From contig JAHENH010000129.1 in NCBI GenBank assembly GCA_018609935.1, positions 1 through 6,916 of the forward strand: DNA of 6,916 nucleotides, in the 5' to 3' direction. Source of the DNA: Halobacteriales archaeon (GTDB taxonomy: Archaea > Halobacteriota > Halobacteria > Halorutilales > JAHENH01). The translations under genes and the position numbers were made by a program. This document shows positions 1-6,670 of the stretch, one piece after another (positions within the stretch are counted from its first letter, which is position 1; each line of letters opens with the position of its first letter). The notes beneath the pieces are model-generated. The model was given only the letters and a program-made list of their open reading frames with translations. It did no database searches and had not been told where the DNA came from.

Positions 1-2
1 AA

Positions 3-140
3 ATAGTAGCTATAGGGCTTATAATAGATTTCTATATAGGCTTGTGTAATTATATAGCTTCTATGGAATTTAATTTTGAAGGAGGAGAGTTTATAGGATG
101 GATACCCACAGAAGAAAAAGTAAACGAATTATTCAGATAA
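3..140 (+). CDS. C-terminal tail of an unidentified protein (5' end outside window)
   Basis: An open frame enters from the left edge and runs to a TAA at 138-140, giving the last 45 residues of a protein. The visible part starts with a hydrophobic stretch (IVAIGLIIDFYIGL) and ends in a more polar tail containing WIPTEEKVNELF. The codon composition is AT-rich like the neighbouring host genes, which supports real coding. The hydrophobic beginning could be a final membrane segment or a buried strand. I do not recognise the family from this piece. It ends 19 bases before the TauE-like gene on the same strand, so the two may be co-transcribed. It might also be a spurious open frame, since only 46 codons are visible. 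Confidence 0.45.
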   Translation: MVAIGLIIDFYIGLCNYIASMEFNFEGGEFIGWIPTEEKVNELFR

Positions 141-159
141 AAATATAAAAATATATTAA

Positions 160-1047
160 ATGTTTGAATTATTATCAACGTTTTTACAGTTTCCGACTGA
201 AAGTTTTATAAATAACTGGTGGATATTTCCAGCATCAATTCTTTTTTCTCTTATAGCTCTGTCATCTGGAGTATCGGGTGCTCTTTTTTTCAGTCCTTTT
301 TTTATGCTCATAGTAGGGCTTTCACCATCTCAAGCTATTGGTGCAGGTCTACTAACAGAAGTATTTGGTATGGGGAACGGACTACGGTCATATGTAAAAC
401 AAAATGTTGTAGATTATAATACTGCAAAATGGTTACTTTTAGGTTCTATCCCTACAGTAGTAATAGGAGCATTAATATCTCACTTAATTGATCCAGGCAT
501 TTTGAAATTAATTTTTGGATTTGGACTATTATTATTAGGGGGATTTCTACTTTTCTATCCGTCACCTGAAAAATGTAAACCAGGAGAACGTGAAGAAGAA
601 ATCCTAAAAGAAAAAGCAAAAGACAATACCTATACAGTTATCAAGACGAGAGATGGTGAAAAGTATGAGTATAAAACATGTTGGAGACCTCCTGGAGTTT
701 TCTTATCATCTATAGGTGGATTTATAACAGGTCTTATTAGTGCTGGTTTACCTGAAATCTCTACTACCCAATTAATTATTAGATGTAGGCTACCTCCAAG
801 AGTTGCAGTAGCAACAAGTGTATTTGTTTTAGCTATAACAGCTATAGTTGGTGCATCTATACATGCATTAAGTGCCACACCTATTTTTTATGTTGTAGGA
901 TGGAGCATACCTGGAGTCTTAATAGGAGGTACCATTGGTACAAATATATCAAAGTATATACCTAGTAACTTAATGGAAAATACCCTTGGAATAATTTTCG
1001 CAATAGTAGGAATAATTATACTTACCTTACAACTTGTAGTCCAATAG
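160..1047 (+). CDS. TauE/SafE-family membrane permease (putative sulfite/anion exporter)
   Basis: This encodes a 295-residue polytopic membrane protein with the two-fold repeated architecture of the TauE/SafE family (formerly DUF81), which exports small anions such as sulfite, sulfoacetate or related sulfur and carbon compounds across the cytoplasmic membrane. Hydrophobic segments lie near residues 22-35, 40-55, 60-75, 90-109, 113-133, 178-197, 212-235, 241-261 and 272-294. Each half has the family-like Gly/Pro-rich core: SGVSGALFFSPFF then GLSPSQAIGAGLLTE in the first half, and GGFITGLISAGLPEIST then LPPRVAVATSVFV in the second. Between the halves is a roughly 40-residue hydrophilic, charged loop (about 136-177) with cysteines at 139 and 174. 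The length is normal for the family. ATG at 160 is chosen because it is the first start in a frame that begins with the membrane region. No strong ribosome binding site is visible, only AT-rich sequence. The substrate cannot be read from sequence. No sulfur gene is visible nearby. Confidence 0.85.
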   Translation: MFELLSTFLQFPTESFINNWWIFPASILFSLIALSSGVSGALFFSPFFMLIVGLSPSQAIGAGLLTEVFGMGNGLRSYVKQNVVDYNTAKWLLLGSIPTVVIGALISHLIDPGILKLIFGFGLLLLGGFLLFYPSPEKCKPGEREEEILKEKAKDNTYTVIKTRDGEKYEYKTCWRPPGVFLSSIGGFITGLISAGLPEISTTQLIIRCRLPPRVAVATSVFVLAITAIVGASIHALSATPIFYVVGWSIPGVLIGGTIGTNISKYIPSNLMENTLGIIFAIVGIIILTLQLVVQ

Positions 1048-1071
1048 TTAAAAACTAGAAAACTCAAGTTA

Positions 1072-1110
1072 AATAGTGATCTATTCGTGTTAAGTGTTTA
1101 TTTTCTATTT
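1072..1110 (+). terminator. possible transcription end of the TauE-like gene
   Basis: A short inverted repeat (AATAG, loop TGAT, CTATT at 1072-1085) is followed by T-rich sequence (about 1098-1110) 25-60 bases after the TauE stop. Archaeal termination mainly depends on T-tracts, so this is plausible, but the region is AT-rich throughout and such patterns arise by chance. A second weak hairpin (AAAACTA/TAGTTTT) sits at 1148-1171. The rest of 1111-1280 shows no gene. Confidence 0.2.
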
Positions 1111-1280
1111 AATATTATCTAGAGAGTTTATAATAGAAATTGGGCCTAAAACTATAAACTAATTTAGTTTTCTATATACCTAATTAAAATTTAGTATAAA
1201 TATATAATATATAAAAAATTATAGTTTTTCAATAACCTATAACATGGGAGTAATATACTTACCTATAGTATAGCTTAAAT

Positions 1281-1288
1281 TTTTATAT
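1281..1288 (+). promoter_or_regulatory. TATA-like box in front of the TFB remnant
   Basis: TTTTATAT ends 21 bases before the ATG at 1310. With archaeal initiation about 25 bases downstream of the TATA centre, transcription would start almost at the ATG and give a leaderless message. The surrounding DNA is very AT-rich, so the match has modest weight. It supports 1310 as the original start of the TFB-like gene. Confidence 0.3.
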
Positions 1289-1309
1289 CTACTTTTATTT
1301 TTTTAACCT

Positions 1310-1456
1310 ATGGAGAAAAACAAAATAATACAAAAAAAATAAAAAAAGAACAGAGAGAAAAACAAAAAAAGAAAAAAATCATGTCCTGAATGCACATCAG
1401 AGAAACTAATAAAAAATTCTAAAAGAGCAAAAGTAGTATGTAAAAACTGTAATTTA
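1310..1456 (+). pseudogene. TFB-like gene remnant, 5' part (zinc ribbon), cut by the IS element
   Basis: The frame from ATG 1310 reads MEKNKIIQKK, meets TAA at 1340-1342, then continues without stops through a lysine-rich stretch to SCPECTSEKLIKNSKRAKVV (from 1379) and CKNCNL, ending at 1456. The CPEC...CKNC spacing and the NSKRAKVVC core match the N-terminal zinc ribbon of archaeal transcription factor B, the TFIIB homologue that recruits RNA polymerase to TBP-bound promoters. All four zinc-binding cysteines are present (codons at 1382, 1391, 1439 and 1448). The usual Gly after the last Cys is Asn. The gene is broken three ways: the TAA inside an A-tract, the element inserted at 1457, and loss of the cyclin-like core beyond the element. 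Reading runs on into the element for a few residues to a TAA. The TFB family assignment rests on the short motif plus the matching fragment at 2874. Confidence 0.7.
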
Positions 1457-1701
1457 TTGACATCCTCCCGCGCCTAAAGACGCGGGAATCCACAAAGTGG
1501 ATATTCAGGTTGCGCGTTTCCTCAGTTCTCAAGTACGCTTTCGCGTGGAACGTCGACGGTTGCCACCGAGTTGTGACCAACGGTGTGCGTTACAGCGCGT
1601 ACAGCCCTGTCAATGGAGCCTTCCTCCCCGCATACAGCGGGCGTGAAAAGACGGCGGGTTCTTCAACCAGCGAGATAGCACGGTTCGCGTCAGCCGAACT
1701 G

Positions 1702-1720
<19 letters not shown>
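1457..1720 (-). ncRNA. candidate omega RNA (reRNA) from the tnpB 3' end and right end
   Basis: TnpB nucleases are guided by an RNA made from the 3' end of tnpB and the element's right end, with the guide taken from the flanking DNA. Here the minus strand from about 1720 to 1457 is GC-rich, has no convincing gene and ends in two adjacent hairpins. The RNA would run out through TCAA into the host, so the first guide bases would be the minus strand from 1456 downward (TAAATTACAG...). The 5' boundary is a guess. Confidence 0.55.
1466..1502 (-). repeat. right-end subterminal hairpins of the IS element
   Basis: Two perfect stems lie side by side: TCCCGCG (1466-1472) with CGCGGGA (1481-1487) around an 8-base loop, and ATCCAC (position 1488 onward) with GTGGAT (1497-1502) around AAA. 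They lie 9 bases inside the right cleavage site. In this superfamily such hairpins are recognised by the Y1 transposase and also form the scaffold stem of the TnpB guide RNA. Confidence 0.8.
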
Positions 1721-2752
<1,032 letters not shown>

Positions 2753-2776
2753 TACATTTGTAACTGCATATGATTA

Positions 2777-2784
2777 CTTAAATA
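2777..2784 (-). promoter_or_regulatory. TATA box of tnpB, leaderless start
   Basis: On the minus strand TATTTAAG (2784-2777) lies 24 bases upstream of the ATG at 2752. That spacing predicts transcription starting at or within a few bases of the ATG, the leaderless style typical of haloarchaea. It supports 2752 as the original tnpB start. Confidence 0.5.
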
Positions 2785-2790
2785 CCTGCT

Positions 2791-2861
2791 AGAATGTCAG
2801 GCCATGCTATCGACAGTAGATTGCGTAGGATTCATCCTAACCCTAAACAGTCAGACATTCT
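2791..2861 (-). repeat. left-end structured region of the IS element
   Basis: Between the tnpB promoter and the left cleavage site the sequence can fold. AGAATGTC (2791-2798) pairs perfectly with GACATTCT (2854-2861), and inside it TAGGA (2826-2830) pairs with TCCTA (2835-2839) around TTCA. IS200/IS605 left ends carry such a subterminal hairpin for single-strand recognition. The exact functional hairpin is not certain. Confidence 0.45.
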
Positions 2862-2873
2862 CCTTACATCTCT

Positions 2874-2993
2874 GTAATAGAAGAAGAACAGATAGATCCA
2901 AGACACCATACAAAAATACTATATTTTCTTTATAAATTTTTCCTCCCTATTAATATTTTGGAGTTGATATTCACTAACTGGAGATCTAATTAG
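2874..2993 (+). pseudogene. TFB-like gene remnant, fragment beyond the IS element
   Basis: The frame continuing from the zinc ribbon resumes at 2874 as VIEEEQIDP, the acidic stretch that follows the last zinc-ribbon cysteine pair in archaeal TFB proteins (typically a CGLVI-acidic run before the B-reader region). After Pro (2898-2900) similarity stops. TFB usually continues GPEWRAF, but here the frame reads RHHTKILYFLYKFF and ends at TAG 2991-2993. No cyclin-fold repeats, which make up most of TFB, are found before the histidine kinase gene. The fragment confirms where the element landed and shows that the TFB copy is otherwise deleted or decayed. Confidence 0.6.
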
Positions 2994-3199
2994 ATATGAA
3001 ATTCAATTTTATTAAAGTATTATTAGAGGAATTTAATGAAATTTTATTGTATTTTTAGGTTGTTTATAGTATGTTATATAGAGTACAGAAGTTTATTAGT
3101 AGTAAGCGTAGGCTAGATACAGTAAGTAGTAGTACAGTTTCATGTTTTTAGAGATAAATGATATATATTAGTGAAAACCACACGGAAAAGCTAAAAGAC
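2994..3199. other. AT-rich intergenic DNA between TFB remnant and histidine kinase
   Basis: No gene, RNA gene or clear repeat is seen. The missing TFB core is not detectable here in any frame I read. T-rich stretches just beyond the histidine kinase stop on the minus strand (around 3180-3199) may serve as its transcription end. AGTAGT-type short repeats around 3098-3136 look like low-complexity sequence. Confidence 0.4.
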
Positions 3200-4345
3200 T
3201 TATTCTACTTTTTGGAGTGTGATCTGTATTTCTTTTTTGTTTTCTCCTTTAAATTCTAAATGTCCCTGAGATTTACTTACGACCCAATATACTATCCATA
3301 GACCTAAGCCTTCAGAATGTGAAAGAGAATTTTCGTCACCTTTTTTTATAACTTCAACTTCCTCTTTTGGAATTCCTGAACCATTATCAGAAAAAACTAT
3401 ATCTATGTCATTTTGTTTTTCAGATATTGATATTTCTATTTTTGGAGTTTGATTAGGATTATGGATTATTGAGTTTTCTATTATTTCTTTTATAGCTATA
3501 TCAATTTCAGGTATTGCATAAACTTTATTATGAGAAAGATTTGTTCTTATTTTGGCCCTGGGATATTTCTCACTTATTCTTTTTACAGTCTGGTTTATCT
3601 TAACATTTATATCAATTTTTTGTGGTTTTCTATTATTAGAAATTACTTTATCTATTAATCTAGCTTTTTCACCTAGATCTATTATATCTCGGGTGTTTCT
3701 CTTAGTTTTTTCCAATATTTCTTTAAAATCTAGGTTTTCTGTAATTCTATCCTCTAAATATTCAATATTGTTTAATATTATACCTATTTTGTTTTTTATA
3801 TTATGCCTCAGCACTCTATCCATTATTATTATTTGTTTTTTTCTTTCTTTTTGGGAGAGTTCATGGCTTATCATATTTGCGAGTATATCCATAAAGGATT
3901 TCTCTAATTCTGTAAATTCTTTTTTTCTATTTTCTATATCTAAAAAACATATAGATCCATAAAGAGAGCCATTTTTTTCCAGCTTAGTTCCTATATAGCA
4001 ACTAAAATTAGATAGTTCATAGGCAGGATCCTCTTTCCAACCCTGTTTTTCTGCATTTTCTATAGTATGAATGTCTTCTAATTTTATAGTTTTTTTACAA
4101 TATGTATTCGATAGATCATTTTTTTTATTTTTTTGTGGTTTCTCATTAGAACCTGTAATTTCTATTTTATGTGTTTGTTTATTTAGGTTGATTTTTGATA
4201 TAAACCCAATAGAAAGATCTAATCTTTGTCTACCTATATCAAGTAGTTTCTTTATTTTTTCATTAAAAATAAGATCTTCATTAGATGTTATTTCAAGCAT
4301 TCTCTCGATCGATTTTTGATTTTTCTTAAGCTCTATTGCTTCCAT
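3200..4345 (-). CDS. GAF-domain sensor histidine kinase (orphan)
   Basis: A cytoplasmic sensor kinase, about 381 residues from ATG 4345; residue numbers below count from an in-frame TTG at 4360. The N-terminal 170 residues fit a GAF sensor domain, with the typical SNFSCYIGTKL and GSLYGSICFLD strands (117-141) and a following helix. A short coiled linker leads to the H-box, RVLRHNIKNKIGIILNNIEY, with phosphoacceptor His186, of the RHN type common in haloarchaeal and methanogen kinases. The ATPase domain has the N-box KEIIENSIIHN (Asn296), the G1 box DNGSGIP (325-331) and the G2 box GLGLWIV (351-357), so all catalytic boxes are present. No membrane segment or signal peptide is seen. ATG 4345 is preferred to TTG 4360 because it is the standard codon and a TATA-like box would start transcription near 4357. 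No response regulator is adjacent, so the partner is unknown. The protein is lysine-rich, like the other host genes. The sensed signal cannot be inferred. Confidence 0.9.
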   Translation of the reverse strand: MEAIELKKNQKSIERMLEITSNEDLIFNEKIKKLLDIGRQRLDLSIGFISKINLNKQTHKIEITGSNEKPQKNKKNDLSNTYCKKTIKLEDIHTIENAEKQGWKEDPAYELSNFSCYIGTKLEKNGSLYGSICFLDIENRKKEFTELEKSFMDILANMISHELSQKERKKQIIIMDRVLRHNIKNKIGIILNNIEYLEDRITENLDFKEILEKTKRNTRDIIDLGEKARLIDKVISNNRKPQKIDINVKINQTVKRISEKYPRAKIRTNLSHNKVYAIPEIDIAIKEIIENSIIHNPNQTPKIEISISEKQNDIDIVFSDNGSGIPKEEVEVIKKGDENSLSHSEGLGLWIVYWVVSKSQGHLEFKGENKKEIQITLQKVE

Positions 4346-4378
4346 ACTATCTAAAAACAATATCTATTTTGCAAGTTA

Positions 4379-4388
4379 TTTTTAAATT
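4379..4388 (-). promoter_or_regulatory. TATA-like box for the histidine kinase gene
   Basis: On the minus strand AATTTAAAAA (4388-4379) is centred about 38 bases before ATG 4345, which would give a leader of about 12 bases. The AT-rich context makes chance matches likely. Confidence 0.25.
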
Positions 4389-4415
4389 TTAGACTGTTTA
4401 AGAATATATATTTAA

Positions 4416-4466
4416 TAAATAATTGAGGGATATTAATTTTATATATAAATAATCGAAAGATATTAA
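4416..4466. repeat. pair of 21-base direct repeats upstream of the histidine kinase
   Basis: Copies at 4416-4436 and 4446-4466 begin TAAATAAT and end GATATTAA and match at 18 of 21 positions (differences at positions 9, 12 and 13), starting exactly 30 bases apart. They lie 70-120 bases upstream of the kinase ATG and just behind its TATA-like box, where an archaeal regulator could bind. They are AT-rich, so they may be simple tandem duplication. The rest of 4467-4583 shows no gene. Confidence 0.45.
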
Positions 4467-4583
4467 ACTTATTTTTTAGGGAGGGAATCATTTATTTAAT
4501 CTCTCTAGATTAATGATAGCTAAATATTTAAAAATAGTGCAAACCATATAGTAATAAACTAACTATTTGGTAATAATTTTCTT

Positions 4584-4690
4584 GTGAACTATCCTGACCT
4601 ACTGCGTTCGGCTTACGCCTCCCTTGTTGAGGATGTGGCTTCCCTGTTCAACGAGGGAGACTTGCATTTGTAGAAGGCCCGGCTACTCCC
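4584..4690 (-). ncRNA. left-arm right-end / omega-RNA-like structure
   Basis: Read on the minus strand, this segment ends in GGTCAGGATAGTTCAC. It contains an 11-base stem with one mispair (TCCCTTGTTGA at 4620-4630 with TCAACGAGGGA at 4648-4658, 17-base loop) and a smaller GCGT/ACGC hairpin (4604-4607 with 4615-4618). The order of stems followed by a TTCAC tip matches the 3' ends of archaeal tnpB genes, where the guide RNA scaffold lies. Minus-strand frames here could be the last codons of a lost tnpB, but no catalytic motif is left to confirm that. Confidence 0.4.
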
Positions 4691-4849
4691 AGGGGGCTTT
4701 ATTTTTCACCTGTCCCTCGACCTACAATACGTTTTTTGTCTATGTCCGATTGAGCCTACAATGTTTCTTTCGGAAAACTAATATATGGATTAAAAACCTA
4801 AAAACCTCTTTTGTAAGGGGGGGTCCGTATATTTTCTACAGGAGAAACA

Positions 4850-5146
4850 GCGAGAGTGCCTCGGAGCTTGACCCGGGGATGGGTCGCGTCGGAGTATTTA
4901 AGTGATCTTGAGCTGTATAGTGATTAGGCACCGTGAAGGAGCTTAGAGACCCTAAGCTGAAGCGATGTAAGATAGGATAGACTCACCCTCTCTCAAAATA
5001 CCGAGAGGCTGAAACGGAAGGCATCGGGCTGTATAAGACCAGCCGACCCTACTCCAAACAGCCGTCCGAGGTCATCATACCGAGATTGTCTGAAAGTGTT
5101 TATCTGGAGGAAAGCCCTTCGACCCCTAGAGGTCGGGTTAGTTCAC
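4850..5146 (+). ncRNA. structured RNA-like core with right-end tip
   Basis: This stretch is GC-rich and packed with short perfect stems: GACCC/GGGTC (4870-4874 with 4881-4885), AGCTTAG/CTAAGCT (4940-4946 with 4952-4958), CCTCTC/GAGAGG (4987-4992 with 5003-5008) and CGACC/GGTCG (5120-5124 with 5131-5135). The last stem is the tip hairpin next to TAGTTCAC. Stop codons break all plus frames beyond about 4905. The density of stems suggests a folded RNA, most simply the long omega-RNA end of a degraded TnpB element. It does not fit a tRNA, and the conserved ACAGAAA segment of RNase P RNA is missing. Boundaries are approximate. Confidence 0.35.
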
Positions 5147-5269
5147 TTAACAAGGTTAGGAAGAGGGACTTACTACTCCCTTTACAAACCCACAAATTAA
5201 AAATTTTTGAGAAAATATCAAATATGTACATCAATTATAAAGAAATATAAAACTAATAATTAAATATTT

Positions 5270-5542
5270 CTACATATATCTCCAAGTTTTTATAACCACA
5301 CCCCAAGAAGTTATACTAGCTATCCATCGGACTGCTACTGCTTTTTCACCAATCGAAACAAGAGTACTCTTATTTTTTAGGAGTATAGTTCTGGATTTTT
5401 TATACACCTATGTACTTCATGTAGCACTAGATGATGATTTCTATCTGATATCCATGTCAAATCGATGTTTTCTCTAAATTTAGATTTAAGTTGTTTTTAT
5501 TGCAGATGTACCACCATAACCTAATTCAATCACTACGATAGA
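5270..5542 (-). pseudogene. possible decayed gene fragments, unidentified
   Basis: Three successive minus-strand open stretches in different frames each read like protein. The first, near 5542-5486, contains SIVVIELGYGGTSAIKTT. The second, 5496-5380, contains IDLTWISDRNHHLVLHEVHR. The third, 5407-5270, contains LVSIGEKAVAVRWIASITSW and ends in TAG. They follow one another in the same direction with small overlaps, as a gene with frameshifts would. No start codon, catalytic motif or recognised family supports them, so chance open frames remain possible. The third piece has a faint likeness to the beta-strand pattern of PRC-barrel domains, too weak to name. Confidence 0.2.
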
Positions 5543-5793
5543 ATTAGATATATATAAGTTAAAATTTTATTATTATTAATTTTATGCCAACCCTAAGGCT
5601 ACCAAACGATTAATATAAACTTTAGATTAAAAAAACTTAATAGTATAAAGAAGAGGAATTATTATATAATAACAAACTGTACTTAATTTCTCAATATTTC
5701 TAATAAATATATTTCTTCAAATAACCTAAAGGTAAGATAAAATTATTGTTTCTTAACTTAATAATAAAGAACATGATAGAAAATAAACCAAAA

Positions 5794-5800
5794 GAGAGGG
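5794..5800 (+). promoter_or_regulatory. ribosome binding site deciding the SDR start
   Basis: GAGAGGG ends 6 bases before the ATG at 5807, a good Shine-Dalgarno match and spacing. It favours 5807 over the ATG at 5773, which lies in another frame and opens only a 14-codon frame. Confidence 0.6.
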
Positions 5801-5806
5801 TATATA

Positions 5807-6670
5807 ATGTCAGGTGAAGGGTTTGAATTAAAAGAGCCAGAAATAACAAAACATAAAATACTCAAAATAGAAGATCCACATTTCAACCCAGAAAACATCG
5901 CTATAGTTACGGGTGCGGCTTCAGGTATAGGCCAAGCAACCTCAATATCCTTATCACATAATGGAATTACTGTTGTTGGTACAGACATAGACGAAGAAGG
6001 TCTTAATGAAACAAAACAAAAAATAGAAAAAATAGGGGATAAGGAAAACTTCATCTCTAAAAAAGCAGATATAACAAAAGATGAAGAAGTAAAAAAAGTA
6101 GTCGAAAAGGCAGATGAACAAGGACAGATAAAGTTCATAGCAAATATAGCAGGAATGCAACATATATCTTCATTATCTAATTTTTCAATGGAAAAATACG
6201 ATCTACTCCAGCGTATAATGCTTCGAGGGCCTTTCTTACTTTCGAAATTATCAATTCCTTATATAGAAAAAACAGAGGATGGTACTGGAGCAATAGCTAA
6301 CATGTCTTCGGTACACGGACATTTTGCTACTAAAGATAAACCAGCATATATAACTACAAAATTCGGTCTCAGAGGCCTAACTCAAGCTATAGCAGCAGAG
6401 GGTGATGGAAAAATTAGGTCGTTTTCTGTAAGTGTAGGATATGTACTTACACCATTGATGATAAACCAAATAGAAGATACTGCAAAGGAACGGGGGATGT
6501 CCAAAAAACAGGTAGTAAAAGATGTAATGCTTGGACAGGCAAGGACTAAAAAAATGATGACACCTATAGAGGTAGCGAATCTTTTTACTTTTGGTTTCTC
6601 AAAGCATGGTAAACATCTAAATGGGGGAGATCTACTATGGGATGGTGGTTATACTCTAACTTATGAGTGA
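5807..6670 (+). CDS. SDR-family oxidoreductase, probable D-3-hydroxybutyrate dehydrogenase
   Basis: A 287-residue cytoplasmic short-chain dehydrogenase with a 30-residue N-terminal extension before the Rossmann fold. Motifs in order: nucleotide-binding TGAASGIG (35-42), Asp60 after the second strand (GTDID), which points to NAD rather than NADP, NIAG (113-116), catalytic Ser in NMSSVHG (167/168), and YITTK with Tyr181 and Lys185. The region after the active site, GYVLTPLMINQIEDTAKERG, followed by VVKDVMLGQA and a closing NGGDLLWDGGYT, matches 3-hydroxybutyrate dehydrogenases, which oxidise 3-hydroxybutyrate to acetoacetate. Two departures: the usual Pro-Gly after the active site is Val-Gly (SVSVGYV), and the position of the SDR structural Asn is filled by MLRGPF. 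The next gene, a patatin-like hydrolase, overlaps its stop by 8 bases, so the pair is an operon. A polyhydroxybutyrate-breakdown role is inferred from that pairing; another 3-hydroxyacyl substrate is possible. Confidence 0.85.
   Translation: MSGEGFELKEPEITKHKILKIEDPHFNPENIAIVTGAASGIGQATSISLSHNGITVVGTDIDEEGLNETKQKIEKIGDKENFISKKADITKDEEVKKVVEKADEQGQIKFIANIAGMQHISSLSNFSMEKYDLLQRIMLRGPFLLSKLSIPYIEKTEDGTGAIANMSSVHGHFATKDKPAYITTKFGLRGLTQAIAAEGDGKIRSFSVSVGYVLTPLMINQIEDTAKERGMSKKQVVKDVMLGQARTKKMMTPIEVANLFTFGFSKHGKHLNGGDLLWDGGYTLTYE

Larger units (their letters stand above)
4584..5146. mobile_element. transposase-less element bounded by TnpB-type right ends in inverted orientation
   Basis: A GC-rich 563-bp block in AT-rich DNA. 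Its edges are a 16-base imperfect inverted repeat: GTGAACTATCCTGACC at 4584-4599 and GGTCGGGTTAGTTCAC at 5131-5146, 14 of 16 bases matching. The outward sequence GGTCNGG.TAGTTCAC resembles right-end tips of IS200/IS605-type tnpB elements in archaea, seen here at both edges facing outward. Each edge is preceded by a strong hairpin on its own strand. No intact tnpA or tnpB is present. The frames found inside, including 4624-4905 on the plus strand, match no protein I know. It could be a MITE-like derivative, two colliding or nested TnpB elements reduced to their right ends, or an element built around a structured RNA. No target duplication is evident. Confidence 0.55.
5147..5806. other. AT-rich region with no intact gene, upstream of the SDR gene
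   Basis: About 660 bases separate the GC-rich element from the SDR gene. No frame starts properly and runs at gene length, and no RNA gene is seen. Part of it (5270-5542) may be a decayed gene on the minus strand, listed separately. The stretch nearest the SDR gene must hold its promoter, but the AT-rich sequence offers several TATA-like candidates and I cannot choose among them. Confidence 0.4.

Noticed and set aside
3552..4319. Plus-strand open frames across the histidine kinase
   Set aside because: Phe/Ser/Ile-rich shadows of a lysine-rich minus-strand gene with complete kinase motifs.
4624..4905. 93-codon plus-strand open frame inside the second element
   Set aside because: It begins within the left-arm stem and crosses both arms. 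The composition is odd, no motif is recognised, and it matches no TnpB region I know.
5111..5140. tRNA T-arm, because of TTCGACCC
   Set aside because: No acceptor stem, anticodon arm or CCA-side pairing is found around it. The stem is the terminal hairpin of the mobile element.
5101..5146. RNase P RNA, because GGAGGAAAGCCC resembles its conserved 5' segment
   Set aside because: The motif lies near the 3' edge rather than the 5' end, the ACAGAAA partner segment is absent, and the tip matches an IS right end instead.
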